DNA of 13,610 bases from positions 1 to 13,610 of the forward strand of contig WFRQ01000473.1 of NCBI GenBank assembly GCA_015486425.1, written 5' to 3'. The position numbers and the translations under genes were made by a program. Of the stretch, positions 1 to 5,535 are shown in pieces. A model generated the notes under the pieces. The model worked only from the letters and a program-made list of their open reading frames with translations, did no database searches and was not told where the DNA came from. Origin of the DNA: Deltaproteobacteria bacterium (GTDB lineage Bacteria; Desulfobacterota; Dissulfuribacteria; Dissulfuribacterales; QOAL01). Within the stretch, counting starts at the first letter, position 1; the number at the start of each line of letters is the position of its first letter.

Positions 1-327
1 ACAGCCCTTGAGGCCATTACAGGCATAAGCGGGCATCTCTGTTATCAGAGCAGAAGCGGCCCTGTGGAGTGGCTTGAGCCAGGCACTGACACAATGCTGA
101 ACGAACTTGTTGAAACACAGGGCAAAAAGACCTTACTTGTTCTGCCACTGAGTTTTGTATCCGACCACATAGAAACCCTGTATGAAATAGACATGCTCTA
201 CGGAGATATGATAAGAGAAAAGGGCGCTGAGCTTTATCGTACCCCTTCCCTGAATGACAGGCCTGAATTTCTCGACGCCCTCGCTGACCTGTGCGCTGAC
301 CGATTTCATACAACTGATATGAACTGA
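1..327 (+). CDS. hemH: Ferrochelatase, C-terminal part (5' end outside window)
   Basis: The reading frame is open from base 1 and ends at TGA 325-327, giving the last 108 residues. Ferrochelatase inserts ferrous iron into a porphyrin (protoporphyrin, or coproporphyrin in some lineages) at the end of haem synthesis. The stretch PVEWLEPGTD followed by SFVSDHIETLYEID is the family's C-terminal signature; the His and Glu of SDHIETLYE belong to the active-site region. The C-terminus is short and has no obvious membrane anchor or Fe-S cysteine cluster. The upstream catalytic half cannot be seen. The next gene follows after about 110 bp that contain a repeat copy. Family assignment is firm; the precise porphyrin substrate cannot be told from this fragment. 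Confidence 0.93.
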   Translation, partial: TALEAITGISGHLCYQSRSGPVEWLEPGTDTMLNELVETQGKKTLLVLPLSFVSDHIETLYEIDMLYGDMIREKGAELYRTPSLNDRPEFLDALADLCADRFHTTDMN

Positions 328-380
328 AAAAGCAGCAAAGGAACATCGAAATCACTATATAGCCGACTATAACGGGAATT

Positions 381-421
381 CCTCTTTTGCGGATATGCAG
401 CAAATCCGGACAATCGCTCAA
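381..421 (+). repeat. Short upstream repeat, copy 1
   Basis: About 41 bp with the core GATATGCAGCAAA and the end TCGCTCAA. It matches 8170-8209 and the reverse complement of 13074-13103. It ends 16 bp before the ATG at 438 and points toward that gene. In this copy CGGAT and ATCCG can pair as a small hairpin, but the pairing is not kept in copy 2. Function unknown. Confidence 0.7.
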
Positions 422-437
422 ATCAGATTACATAAAT

Positions 438-860
438 ATGGGTTCTTGCATGAATGAAATCAATGAAAACAGAATCAAAAATGACCCTGTTATACGTGAT
501 TTACTGCAAAGACTCCCGGAATCTGAGAGAAATTCCTTCTCCCCTACTCAGTTGCTTGCGCTCAAAGGCGCCCTTGGCTCAAGGAGACTCTGGAACCGTC
601 ATGCCATTGACCTGCGCGGCGGATTCAGCGTCTGGAGGTGGCGTTACTACTTTGTGATTCTTGCAGGCAGGGAGAGGAGAAGGCTTACCAGGCGTGACAT
701 CCTCATGATGAGAAGCGTCACTGCGTTTCTGTTTTCTGTTTTCTTTGTCTTTTCTCTGCTGTTCGGCCTGCTTGTCCTGTACCTTATCAAATCAGCCCTT
801 GGCATAAATCTGATAGAGGGCTACAGTTTCGGTATCTGGCAGTGGTTCAATGAAAATTAG
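438..860 (+). CDS. Small membrane protein of unknown function
   Basis: About 140 residues. The N-terminal part is polar (VIRDLLQRLPESERNSF, then SPTQLLALKGAL), followed by an aromatic segment (FSVWRWRYYFVILAGRERRR). One long hydrophobic stretch (FLFSVFFVFSLLFGLLVLYLI, within about residues 93-117) predicts a transmembrane helix, or a hairpin with the weaker aromatic segment. The layout resembles small gammaproteobacterial membrane proteins with an AGRxRR motif after a Trp/Tyr-rich strand, which are sometimes mislabelled as shikimate-pathway enzymes; this resemblance is from memory. The frame extends upstream to a TTG at 387, but that extension is translated repeat copy 1, so ATG 438 or ATG 450 is the better start. 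Neither has a strong Shine-Dalgarno sequence. Biological role not known. Confidence 0.6.
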   Translation: MGSCMNEINENRIKNDPVIRDLLQRLPESERNSFSPTQLLALKGALGSRRLWNRHAIDLRGGFSVWRWRYYFVILAGRERRRLTRRDILMMRSVTAFLFSVFFVFSLLFGLLVLYLIKSALGINLIEGYSFGIWQWFNEN

Positions 861-903
861 GTTGCAAGCAGTAATTTCAAATCCTTACCGCAATTAAAAT
901 CAC

Positions 904-2373
904 ATGGAGCCTGAAACCCTGCACCCCATACTTCCCTGCTGTGACCTTCCTGTTATCATTGCGTTTGTACTCTACCTTGCAGCCATGCTGGCCATAGGCG
1001 TTGCGGCATGGAAGAGGACCCGCAATCTTGAGGACTACATACTTGGCGGCAGAAGCCTTGGTTCATGGGTTGCAGCGCTGAGCGCAGGGGCCTCTGACAT
1101 GAGCGGCTGGCTGCTGCTGGGCCTGCCGGGTTTTGCCTATGCCGCAGGCCTTGAATCCCTCTGGCTTGCTGGCGGCCTGCTTCTTGGAACTTGGCTGAAC
1201 TGGCGCATAGTTGCCCCGCGGCTCAGGGAGGCAACACTCAGCACCGGCGCGCTAACTCTGCCTGAGTTCTTTGCAAAGCGTTTTTCTGAATGTTCCACTC
1301 TCCTTCGCATGGTATCCGCTGTATTTATCATCATATTTTTTACCATCTACACCTGTTCCGGCATGGTTGCAGGGGGGAAACTCTTTAATGCTGTATTCGG
1401 GATCCCATACAGCATGGCTGTGGGAACAGGGGCAATGGCCATTATTGCATACACCTTTCTGGGCGGTTTCCTTGCTGTCTCATGGACTGATGCCGTGCAG
1501 GCAACCCTCATGTTCCTTGCGCTTATAATTGTGCCAGTGGCAGTATTTTCAGGTTTTGGAGGGGAAGCATCAGAGGCCGGAGCATTTCCAGCGCATTTCA
1601 TGAATCCCCTTGTTAATGATGATGGCACCACCATAACCCTGATATCTGCCCTCTCTCTTGCGGCATGGGGAGCCGGATACTTTGGGCAGCCTCATATACT
1701 TGCAAGGTTTATGGCTGTAGATGATAGAAAAAATGTCGCAAAGGCCAGGCTCATTGCCACATCATGGGCTGCCATCACCCTTGCAGGGGCAACTGCTGCA
1801 GGCATTGCAGGCATGATGCACCTTGGCCCTGGGCTCCAGGACAGTGAAAAGGTGTTTATCATACTGGTCCACAGGGTCATGCCTCCTGCAGTGGCAGGGG
1901 TATGTCTTTCAGCAGTTCTTGCGGCCATAATGAGTACCGCAGACTCACAGCTACTGGTTTCAGCATCAGTATTCACAGAAGATTTTTACAGGGTGGTACT
2001 CAGGAAAAAGGCGGGCCGCAAGGAACTCCTCAATGCAGGCCGTCTTGCCGTTATTGCCATAGCAGTTGCAGCGTGTGTACTTGCGCTTGATCCCAAAAGC
2101 GGAGTTCTGGACCTTGTTTCCTACGCATGGGCAGGTTTCGGCGCTGCATTCGGGCCAGTTGTAGTGCTTGCCCTGTACTGGAAGAACATGACAGGACCTG
2201 GAGCTGTTGCTGGCATCCTTGCAGGAGGAATTACCGTTCTTATTTGGAAAAATCTCCATGGCGGCATATTTGAACTTTACGAAATAATTCCGGGAATAGT
2301 GTTTGCCTCCATGGCAATAGTTCTGATTTCCGCACTCAATGGACCACGTAAACCTGCTGGAAAAATGTACTGA
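904..2373 (+). CDS. putP: Sodium/proline symporter
   Basis: A 489-residue member of the sodium:solute symporter family (SSS, LeuT fold), spanning the inner membrane with about 13 hydrophobic segments. It is expected to couple Na+ entry to proline uptake. Visible signatures are LGGRSLG (about 47-53), ALSAGASDMSGW (58-69) and IMSTADSQLL (about 342-350). By comparison with E. coli PutP, Ala63, Asp65, Met66, Ser344 and Thr345 correspond to the Na+ site residues Ala53, Asp55, Met56, Ser340 and Thr341. Full length agrees with the family. The ATG at 904 puts the first transmembrane helix near residues 15-36; no clear Shine-Dalgarno precedes it. The stop TGA shares one base with the ATG of the next gene, which suggests translational coupling. 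Another SSS substrate is possible, but the conservation around both signatures favours proline. Confidence 0.9.
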   Translation: MEPETLHPILPCCDLPVIIAFVLYLAAMLAIGVAAWKRTRNLEDYILGGRSLGSWVAALSAGASDMSGWLLLGLPGFAYAAGLESLWLAGGLLLGTWLNWRIVAPRLREATLSTGALTLPEFFAKRFSECSTLLRMVSAVFIIIFFTIYTCSGMVAGGKLFNAVFGIPYSMAVGTGAMAIIAYTFLGGFLAVSWTDAVQATLMFLALIIVPVAVFSGFGGEASEAGAFPAHFMNPLVNDDGTTITLISALSLAAWGAGYFGQPHILARFMAVDDRKNVAKARLIATSWAAITLAGATAAGIAGMMHLGPGLQDSEKVFIILVHRVMPPAVAGVCLSAVLAAIMSTADSQLLVSASVFTEDFYRVVLRKKAGRKELLNAGRLAVIAIAVAACVLALDPKSGVLDLVSYAWAGFGAAFGPVVVLALYWKNMTGPGAVAGILAGGITVLIWKNLHGGIFELYEIIPGIVFASMAIVLISALNGPRKPAGKMY

Positions 2374-3104
2374 TGCGTTGTGTTGTCCCCTGTATTACAG
2401 TGTATCAGCTTTACGGGTTTCACAGGCCATATTTCATTTTCTGCATCCTAATCCTTATATCATCAGCCGCCGGATGCACTGTGCAGGGCATCAAGGATAA
2501 TGTCAGAAATACCTTCACATCTTCGGACACCAAGATAATCAAGCACCATGTGGAACAGGACCTGAGGGATATCGAGGACCTGATGAACCGCCTCTATCTC
2601 AAGAACCCGAAGTACGAACCCAGTGCAATGATTCGCAGGCAGAAAATAGACGCCATATTTCGACACGGCGCAGTGCCTGAATGCAACGATTTTTTCCATA
2701 TGGAGTCATACGAAATTCTTACCTTGACATTTTCACCTGACTGCCCGTGTGCCGACAGGGTATTCATGCTTGGGCTCGGGCTTTCAAAGAGTATAAGGGA
2801 GGCATACGACATTGATGATAAATTTTTTGTCACCGGTGTACAGGTGCCTGAAGAACGCCTTGAGCGGCTCTATCATAACCTGAGCCAGGTGAACTGGAGG
2901 CTCAAGACCTATCGCGATGAAAACGGCGAACTGCTGTTTAAGACAAATGAAGCAGGTGAGAATGGTTATATCAACATGGAGTATGAGAAAATCTTTACAA
3001 GAATGTTGACCAGAACCGGTGATGATATTTATCTTAGGGACGGCCTGGTGAATAACTTACTTTTCAGGTCCACAACTGTATTTTTGTCAATACTGACAAT
3101 TTAA
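2373..3104 (+). CDS. Putative lipoprotein of unknown function
   Basis: A 243-residue protein whose ATG overlaps the putP stop by one base (TGATG), so the two are probably cotranscribed and translationally coupled. The N-terminus has a hydrophobic core (about 20-34, FIFCILILISSAAG) ending at Cys35 in an AAGC context, compatible with a lipoprotein signal although the usual Leu at -3 is missing. The rather long n-region (about 19 residues) leaves room for a later start. The mature part is charged and soluble, with likely helices (KHHVEQDLRDIEDLMNRLY; SQVNWRLKTYRDENGELLFK) and a CPC pair in SPDCPCADRV. The last 17 residues turn hydrophobic (LLFRSTTVFLSILTI). I do not recognise the family. Pairing with putP may be shared transcription rather than shared function. 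Confidence 0.68.
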   Translation: MRCVVPCITVYQLYGFHRPYFIFCILILISSAAGCTVQGIKDNVRNTFTSSDTKIIKHHVEQDLRDIEDLMNRLYLKNPKYEPSAMIRRQKIDAIFRHGAVPECNDFFHMESYEILTLTFSPDCPCADRVFMLGLGLSKSIREAYDIDDKFFVTGVQVPEERLERLYHNLSQVNWRLKTYRDENGELLFKTNEAGENGYINMEYEKIFTRMLTRTGDDIYLRDGLVNNLLFRSTTVFLSILTI

Positions 3105-3165
3105 ACTTTCACGTTGCGCCACCAGGCACGTTCAAAAGACTTAAAAAGCTATTTTTCAAAAGGAG

Positions 3166-3171
3166 TATAAA
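3166..3171 (+). promoter_or_regulatory. Ribosome binding site of the YkgJ-like gene
   Basis: AAAGGAGT lies about 12 bp before ATG 3178 in an A-rich leader. It fixes the start, and together with the 73-bp gap after the lipoprotein gene suggests independent translation. Exact site limits are approximate. Confidence 0.6.
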
Positions 3172-3177
3172 AAATTC

Positions 3178-3960
3178 ATGACTGACAGTCCTGAAGCATT
3201 TATCGACAATTCAAAACCCATGCAGGATGATGATACTTTCTGTTTTTCATGCACGCCTGACAGGAAGTGTTTTACCCACTGCTGCTATGACCTTAACCTG
3301 GTGCTGATGCCATACGATATCATGCGCCTCAAAAATCGTCTTGGCATGAAATCAGGTGATTTTCTCAAAAAATACACAGGGGTGCATGTCGGGCAGGAGA
3401 CGGGGCTTCCTGTAATTCTTATGAACATGGAGGACCCTTATCTCAAGTGTCCGTTCCTTGAGGAAAACAAGGGATGCACTGTATATGAAGACAGACCAGG
3501 GGCCTGCCGCACATATCCCCTTGCCCGCATGGCACGCCGCAGCACTGAAATGGATGGCGTGGAGGAGTTCTATTATATTGTACGTGAACCTGACTGCCAG
3601 GGATTCAAAGATGGCAAGGAGTGGACAGTCCGGGAGTGGAAGCGCGGAGAACAGATTGAAAAATATAATGAGATTAATGATGTGTTCGGTGAACTCCTGC
3701 AGGCAAAGCAGGTGGCCAATATTCCACATCTTTCCGCAGACCAGATAGAGATATTTTACATGGGATGCTACGATATCGACGCATTTCGTGAATATTTTCT
3801 CAACGGTCCCAACCTTGAACGCTATATGGAGCCTGACGAAGTTATTGAAAAAATATCCGCAGATGAAGAGGAACTTCTCAAATACGGAATGCGGTGGGTT
3901 AAGAAGAAGTTGTTTGAGGGAGGCTGCCTCTCCTGCGGAGGAGCGTGCAGTACAGAATAA
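3178..3960 (+). CDS. YkgJ-type cysteine-cluster protein
   Basis: A 260-residue protein of the CxxC cysteine-cluster (YkgJ, PF03692-like) family, thought to bind zinc or an Fe-S cluster; the biochemical role of the family is poorly defined. Cysteines fall at 22, 25, 31, 35 and 36, then CPFL (Cys91), GCTVYEDRPGACRTYPL (Cys100 and Cys110) and Cys140 in REPDCQGF. The block ending RPGACRTYPL is the family hallmark. Beyond the conserved core there is a C-terminal extension of about 100 residues ending in CLSCGGAC (Cys250, 253 and 257), which may form an additional metal site. No signal peptide or membrane segment is seen, so it is cytoplasmic. The gene has its own Shine-Dalgarno and is followed at 12 bp by a stem-loop. 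No partner is evident from the neighbours. Confidence 0.85.
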   Translation: MTDSPEAFIDNSKPMQDDDTFCFSCTPDRKCFTHCCYDLNLVLMPYDIMRLKNRLGMKSGDFLKKYTGVHVGQETGLPVILMNMEDPYLKCPFLEENKGCTVYEDRPGACRTYPLARMARRSTEMDGVEEFYYIVREPDCQGFKDGKEWTVREWKRGEQIEKYNEINDVFGELLQAKQVANIPHLSADQIEIFYMGCYDIDAFREYFLNGPNLERYMEPDEVIEKISADEEELLKYGMRWVKKKLFEGGCLSCGGACSTE

Positions 3961-3972
3961 GATTTCACATAG

Positions 3973-4013
3973 ACTTTCATGACATGGGGCTTGTCACCCC
4001 CTGACATGAAAGT
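3973..4013 (+). other. Stem-loop just past the YkgJ-like gene
   Basis: ACTTTCATG (3973-3981) pairs perfectly with CATGAAAGT (4005-4013), with an inner GGGG/CCCC pairing (3986-3989 with 3997-4000) and a short mismatched section between. It starts 12 bp after the stop codon. It may end transcription or protect the 3' end, but there is no T-run after it, so a classical intrinsic terminator is not supported. Confidence 0.5.
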
Positions 4014-4093
4014 TAGCTCAAAGCTCAAAGTCGGAAGCTGAAAGCCAACATGGCTTCTTTTACTTTGAGCCTTGAGCTTTCAGCTTTGAGCTA
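4014..4093. repeat. Inverted array of 7-bp repeats
   Basis: The left arm reads as consecutive heptads: AGCTCAA, AGCTCAA, AGTCGGA, AGCTGAA, AGCC (4015-4046). The right arm reads TTTTACT, TTGAGCC, TTGAGCT, TTCAGCT, TTGAGCT, A (4058-4093), the same heptad on the other strand. The outer 12 bases (4014-4025 and 4082-4093) are perfectly complementary, and the tip AAAGCC-AACAT-GGCTT can also pair. The array thus forms a cruciform or hairpin of about 80 bp. Confidence 0.75.
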
Positions 4094-4169
4094 TTTTCGG
4101 ATAAACCGCCATTCCCTGACCGGGCACAACGAACAATGAAAATACGCTCTTGCTGCATGTGATATTGTT

Positions 4170-4450
4170 GTAACTTCTCAATAAGTACTGGTAAAAAGCC
4201 TGGATCCCCGACAACTACATTCTGGGATGACGATCTGAACTGCCTGCAACTCCGTCATTCCGGCAGGTTTTGCTCGTTCCCAAACTCCAGTTTGGGAACG
4301 CATACCCGGAAGCTCCAGCTTCCAGACAAGGGCAGGTAATGCCGCACAGCCGGTATTAAAAGGAATGAAGCAGGAGCTTCAGACCCATAGGTACCCAAAC
4401 GGGAGTTTGGGCACCAGCACGAAACTTGTCACCACTTATTGAGAAGTTAC
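4170..4450. mobile_element. MITE-like element with perfect 17-bp terminal inverted repeats
   Basis: GTAACTTCTCAATAAGT (4170-4186) is the exact reverse complement of ACTTATTGAGAAGTTAC (4434-4450). The 281 bp between the outer ends hold no plausible gene. The interior contains smaller palindromes: CGTTCCCAAACTCC/AGTTTGGGAACG (4275-4300), GGAAGCTCCAGCTTCC (about 4308-4322) and a CCCAAAC/GTTTGGG hairpin (4390-4415), of the type seen in REP-like families. The first part (CTGGATCCCCG ... GGGATGACG, about 4200-4231) resembles a separate common dispersed repeat. No target-site duplication is obvious, and no transposase is in the window. Confidence 0.65.
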
Positions 4451-4465
4451 TATCCTTAAACCTTG

Positions 4466-4479
4466 TTGATCTATGTCAA
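4466..4479. promoter_or_regulatory. FNR/CRP-like palindrome with no evident target gene
   Basis: TTGAT-CTAT-GTCAA matches the FNR-type half-sites TTGAT and ATCAA at 9 of 10 positions with the usual 4-bp spacer. It lies within a wider inverted pair TATCCTT (4451-4457) / AAGGATA (4479-4485). No gene starts downstream on either strand within reach: the flanking genes converge on this region. It may be chance or serve an unannotated transcript. Confidence 0.25.
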
Positions 4480-4671
4480 AGGATATTTATTCAGCTACAA
4501 TGGGAAAAACGCTGAACAGTTACGTCAAAGCTTAAAGTATAGAATAGAGAATAGAGAATACATGCCCTGATGTCCAGCTTTTATTATTAGATGACTAACA
4601 TTGAAGGCCAGTTGCTGCAGTGAAACAGAGCGAGAGACGAGCTCAGTAGAATAGCGGTCCACTGCACTCAA

Positions 4672-5010
4672 TCAGCCACCAATTATTTCATTGAATCCGT
4701 CAGTAATCATGTAGAGCTCTTCGGGAGAAACAGTAGCAATCTTTCTGCGAATTCTTTTGGTAGATAATGTCCGAATCTGACTTATTTTGACCCAGGATTT
4801 TTTAGGCAATTTTGTCTTTGAAAGTTCAAGAGTTAACGGAAACTTAGCGCTTTGAGGTTGGCTTGTGATTGCCAATGCTATAACAGTGCCGGATTTTTCA
4901 TTAAAAATGTCGTGACTCAAGATAAGAACAGGGCGAAAACCGCCCTGTTCGCTCCCTATCACGGGATTTAAATCAGCCCAATAAATCTCACCTCTTAATA
5001 TGTTGGCCAT
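4672..5010 (-). CDS. mazF: MazF/PemK-type endoribonuclease toxin
   Basis: A 112-residue protein of the MazF/PemK (CcdB-fold) family; such toxins cleave mRNA or other RNA at short sequence motifs and are held inactive by the cognate antitoxin. Visible family features are the start RGEIYWADLNPVIGSEQGGFRPVLILS, where the Arg-Pro loop precedes the first core strands, then TVIALAITSQ and the strand WVKISQIRTLS, with the conserved Ser/Gln-Ile-Arg segment near the active site. Length is typical (about 110). The ATG at 5010 lies inside the antitoxin gene, giving a 16-bp overlap, and GGAG is placed about 8 bp upstream. Coupled translation from the antitoxin message is expected. The gene is intact, and the target sequence cannot be predicted. 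The symbol denotes family, since ChpB- and PemK-type names are equally possible. Confidence 0.9.
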   Translation of the reverse strand: MANILRGEIYWADLNPVIGSEQGGFRPVLILSHDIFNEKSGTVIALAITSQPQSAKFPLTLELSKTKLPKKSWVKISQIRTLSTKRIRRKIATVSPEELYMITDGFNEIIGG

Positions 5011-5237
5011 TCTTCTATCTCCATCGACAAGCCCTCTTCTGCCAAATTTTGCTCAAAATCCGGATCAAGGTTAGCACACTCCTGCGCCAGCCGAGTCTTC
5101 TTTAATCGTTTAAGTTTATCCGAAACAGCTTCCTGAATGGCCTTACTCCTGTTGGGGAATAAATCCGACTTAACCAATAAATCAACTTGTTTCAAAAGAT
5201 CAGCATCAATTGTAATTGCAATTTTTGCAGCAGGCAT
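4995..5237 (-). CDS. mazE: Ribbon-helix-helix antitoxin partner of the MazF toxin
   Basis: An 80-residue protein from ATG 5237, placed 7 bp after a strong GGAGG. The frame opens upstream to 5267, but that part crosses the operator and lacks a ribosome binding site. The N-terminus AAKIAITIDADLLKQVDLLV is a ribbon-helix-helix (CopG/MetJ-like) DNA-binding strand and helix, followed by NRSKAIQEAVSDKLKRL, the second helix. The acidic tail (CANLDPDFEQNLAEEGLSMEIEEWPTY) is the likely toxin-binding segment; its Trp and acidic residues resemble antitoxin tails that fill the MazF active site. Gene order (antitoxin first) and the overlap with the toxin are standard. It probably represses its own promoter through the palindrome at 5251-5269. 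RHH-type rather than AbrB-type DNA binding makes this the MazE variant often called EndoAI-like or ChpI-like. Confidence 0.86.
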   Translation of the reverse strand: MPAAKIAITIDADLLKQVDLLVKSDLFPNRSKAIQEAVSDKLKRLKKTRLAQECANLDPDFEQNLAEEGLSMEIEEWPTY

Positions 5238-5250
5238 TTTGTTACCTCCG

Positions 5251-5269
5251 GTATGATACTTTATCATAC
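5251..5269. promoter_or_regulatory. Operator of the mazEF-type operon
   Basis: GTATGATA-CTT-TATCATAC is a perfect 8-bp inverted repeat with a 3-bp centre, 14 bp upstream of the antitoxin start. It covers the -10 element, so a bound ribbon-helix-helix dimer or toxin-antitoxin complex would block RNA polymerase. This is the usual autoregulatory arrangement for such modules. Confidence 0.7.
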
Positions 5270-5291
5270 TAAGTTTCGTTGCAAAAGTAAA
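5263..5291 (-). promoter_or_regulatory. Sigma-70-type promoter of the mazEF-type operon
   Basis: Reading the minus strand: -35 TTTACT (5291-5286, 4 of 6 to consensus), 17-bp spacer, -10 TATGAT (5268-5263, 5 of 6). The -10 box is inside the operator palindrome. The leader to ATG 5237 would be about 20 nt and carries GGAGG. Confidence 0.6.
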
Positions 5292-5319
5292 TTGTAACTA
5301 CCCTCCTCCAGGATGAATT

Positions 5320-5517
5320 CCCATAACGGAAAGTCGCTTTTCACACAACTTCTATTATTGTGGAGGCTGTGTGGCTTTTTGAGGCTTGTTCTGCGAGAAA
5401 ACCTGCATGGAACGTTCGGAAGGCCTCATAACAGTTTCAGAACCAGTCTCAAAAAGTTACATAGCCGCAGCATGTTATTTATGATATTGGGACAAACGGG
5501 GGGAACGCTCCCCTTTT
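5320..5517 (+). repeat. Long stem-loop repeat, copy A
   Basis: Intergenic element next to the 3' end of copA. Bases 5365-5393 pair with 5438-5466 over 29 positions with a single mismatch (T5387/C5444) and four G.U-type pairs, enclosing a 44-nt loop. It shares identical 32-nt (5369-5400) and 31-nt (5431-5461) blocks with copy B, and 27 nt (5350-5376) with fragment C. The right end has GACAAACGG and the mini-hairpin GGGGAACGCTCCCC. Outer limits are approximate. A 70-codon reading frame across it is not a gene. Confidence 0.8.
5500..5517 (+). terminator. Mini-hairpin with T-run at the end of repeat copy A
   Basis: GGGG-AACGCT-CCCC followed by TTTT, 19 bp from the copA stop codon. In the plus direction it has the form of a weak intrinsic terminator, though no plus-strand gene precedes it. 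Read from copA the same stem is followed only by CCGTTTG. The stem recurs at the ends of copies B (GGGGAATGATCCC) and C, so it is part of the repeat. Confidence 0.3.
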
Positions 5518-5535
5518 GTGATTAACACACCCATA

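Noticed and set aside
17..421. Minus-strand reading frame across hemH and the first repeat
   Set aside because: Most of it is antisense to hemH, and its start lies in repeat copy 1.
861..903. Faint similarity of the putP leader to the short upstream repeat
   Set aside because: Only CAAATCC and GCAAT match with a different spacing; too weak to count as a copy.
4541..4560. Short tandem AGAATAG units in the gap before mazF
   Set aside because: Only about three 7-bp units; could be chance and has no associated structure.
4616..4666. TGCAGTG/CACTGCA pair just past the mazF stop as a terminator
   Set aside because: The 7-bp arms are separated by 37 bp and lack a T-run, so termination is not supported.
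5313..5525. Small plus-strand reading frame in the copA-mazEF gap
   Set aside because: It is translated stem-loop repeat; a similar frame appears in copy B at 11580-11909 for the same reason.
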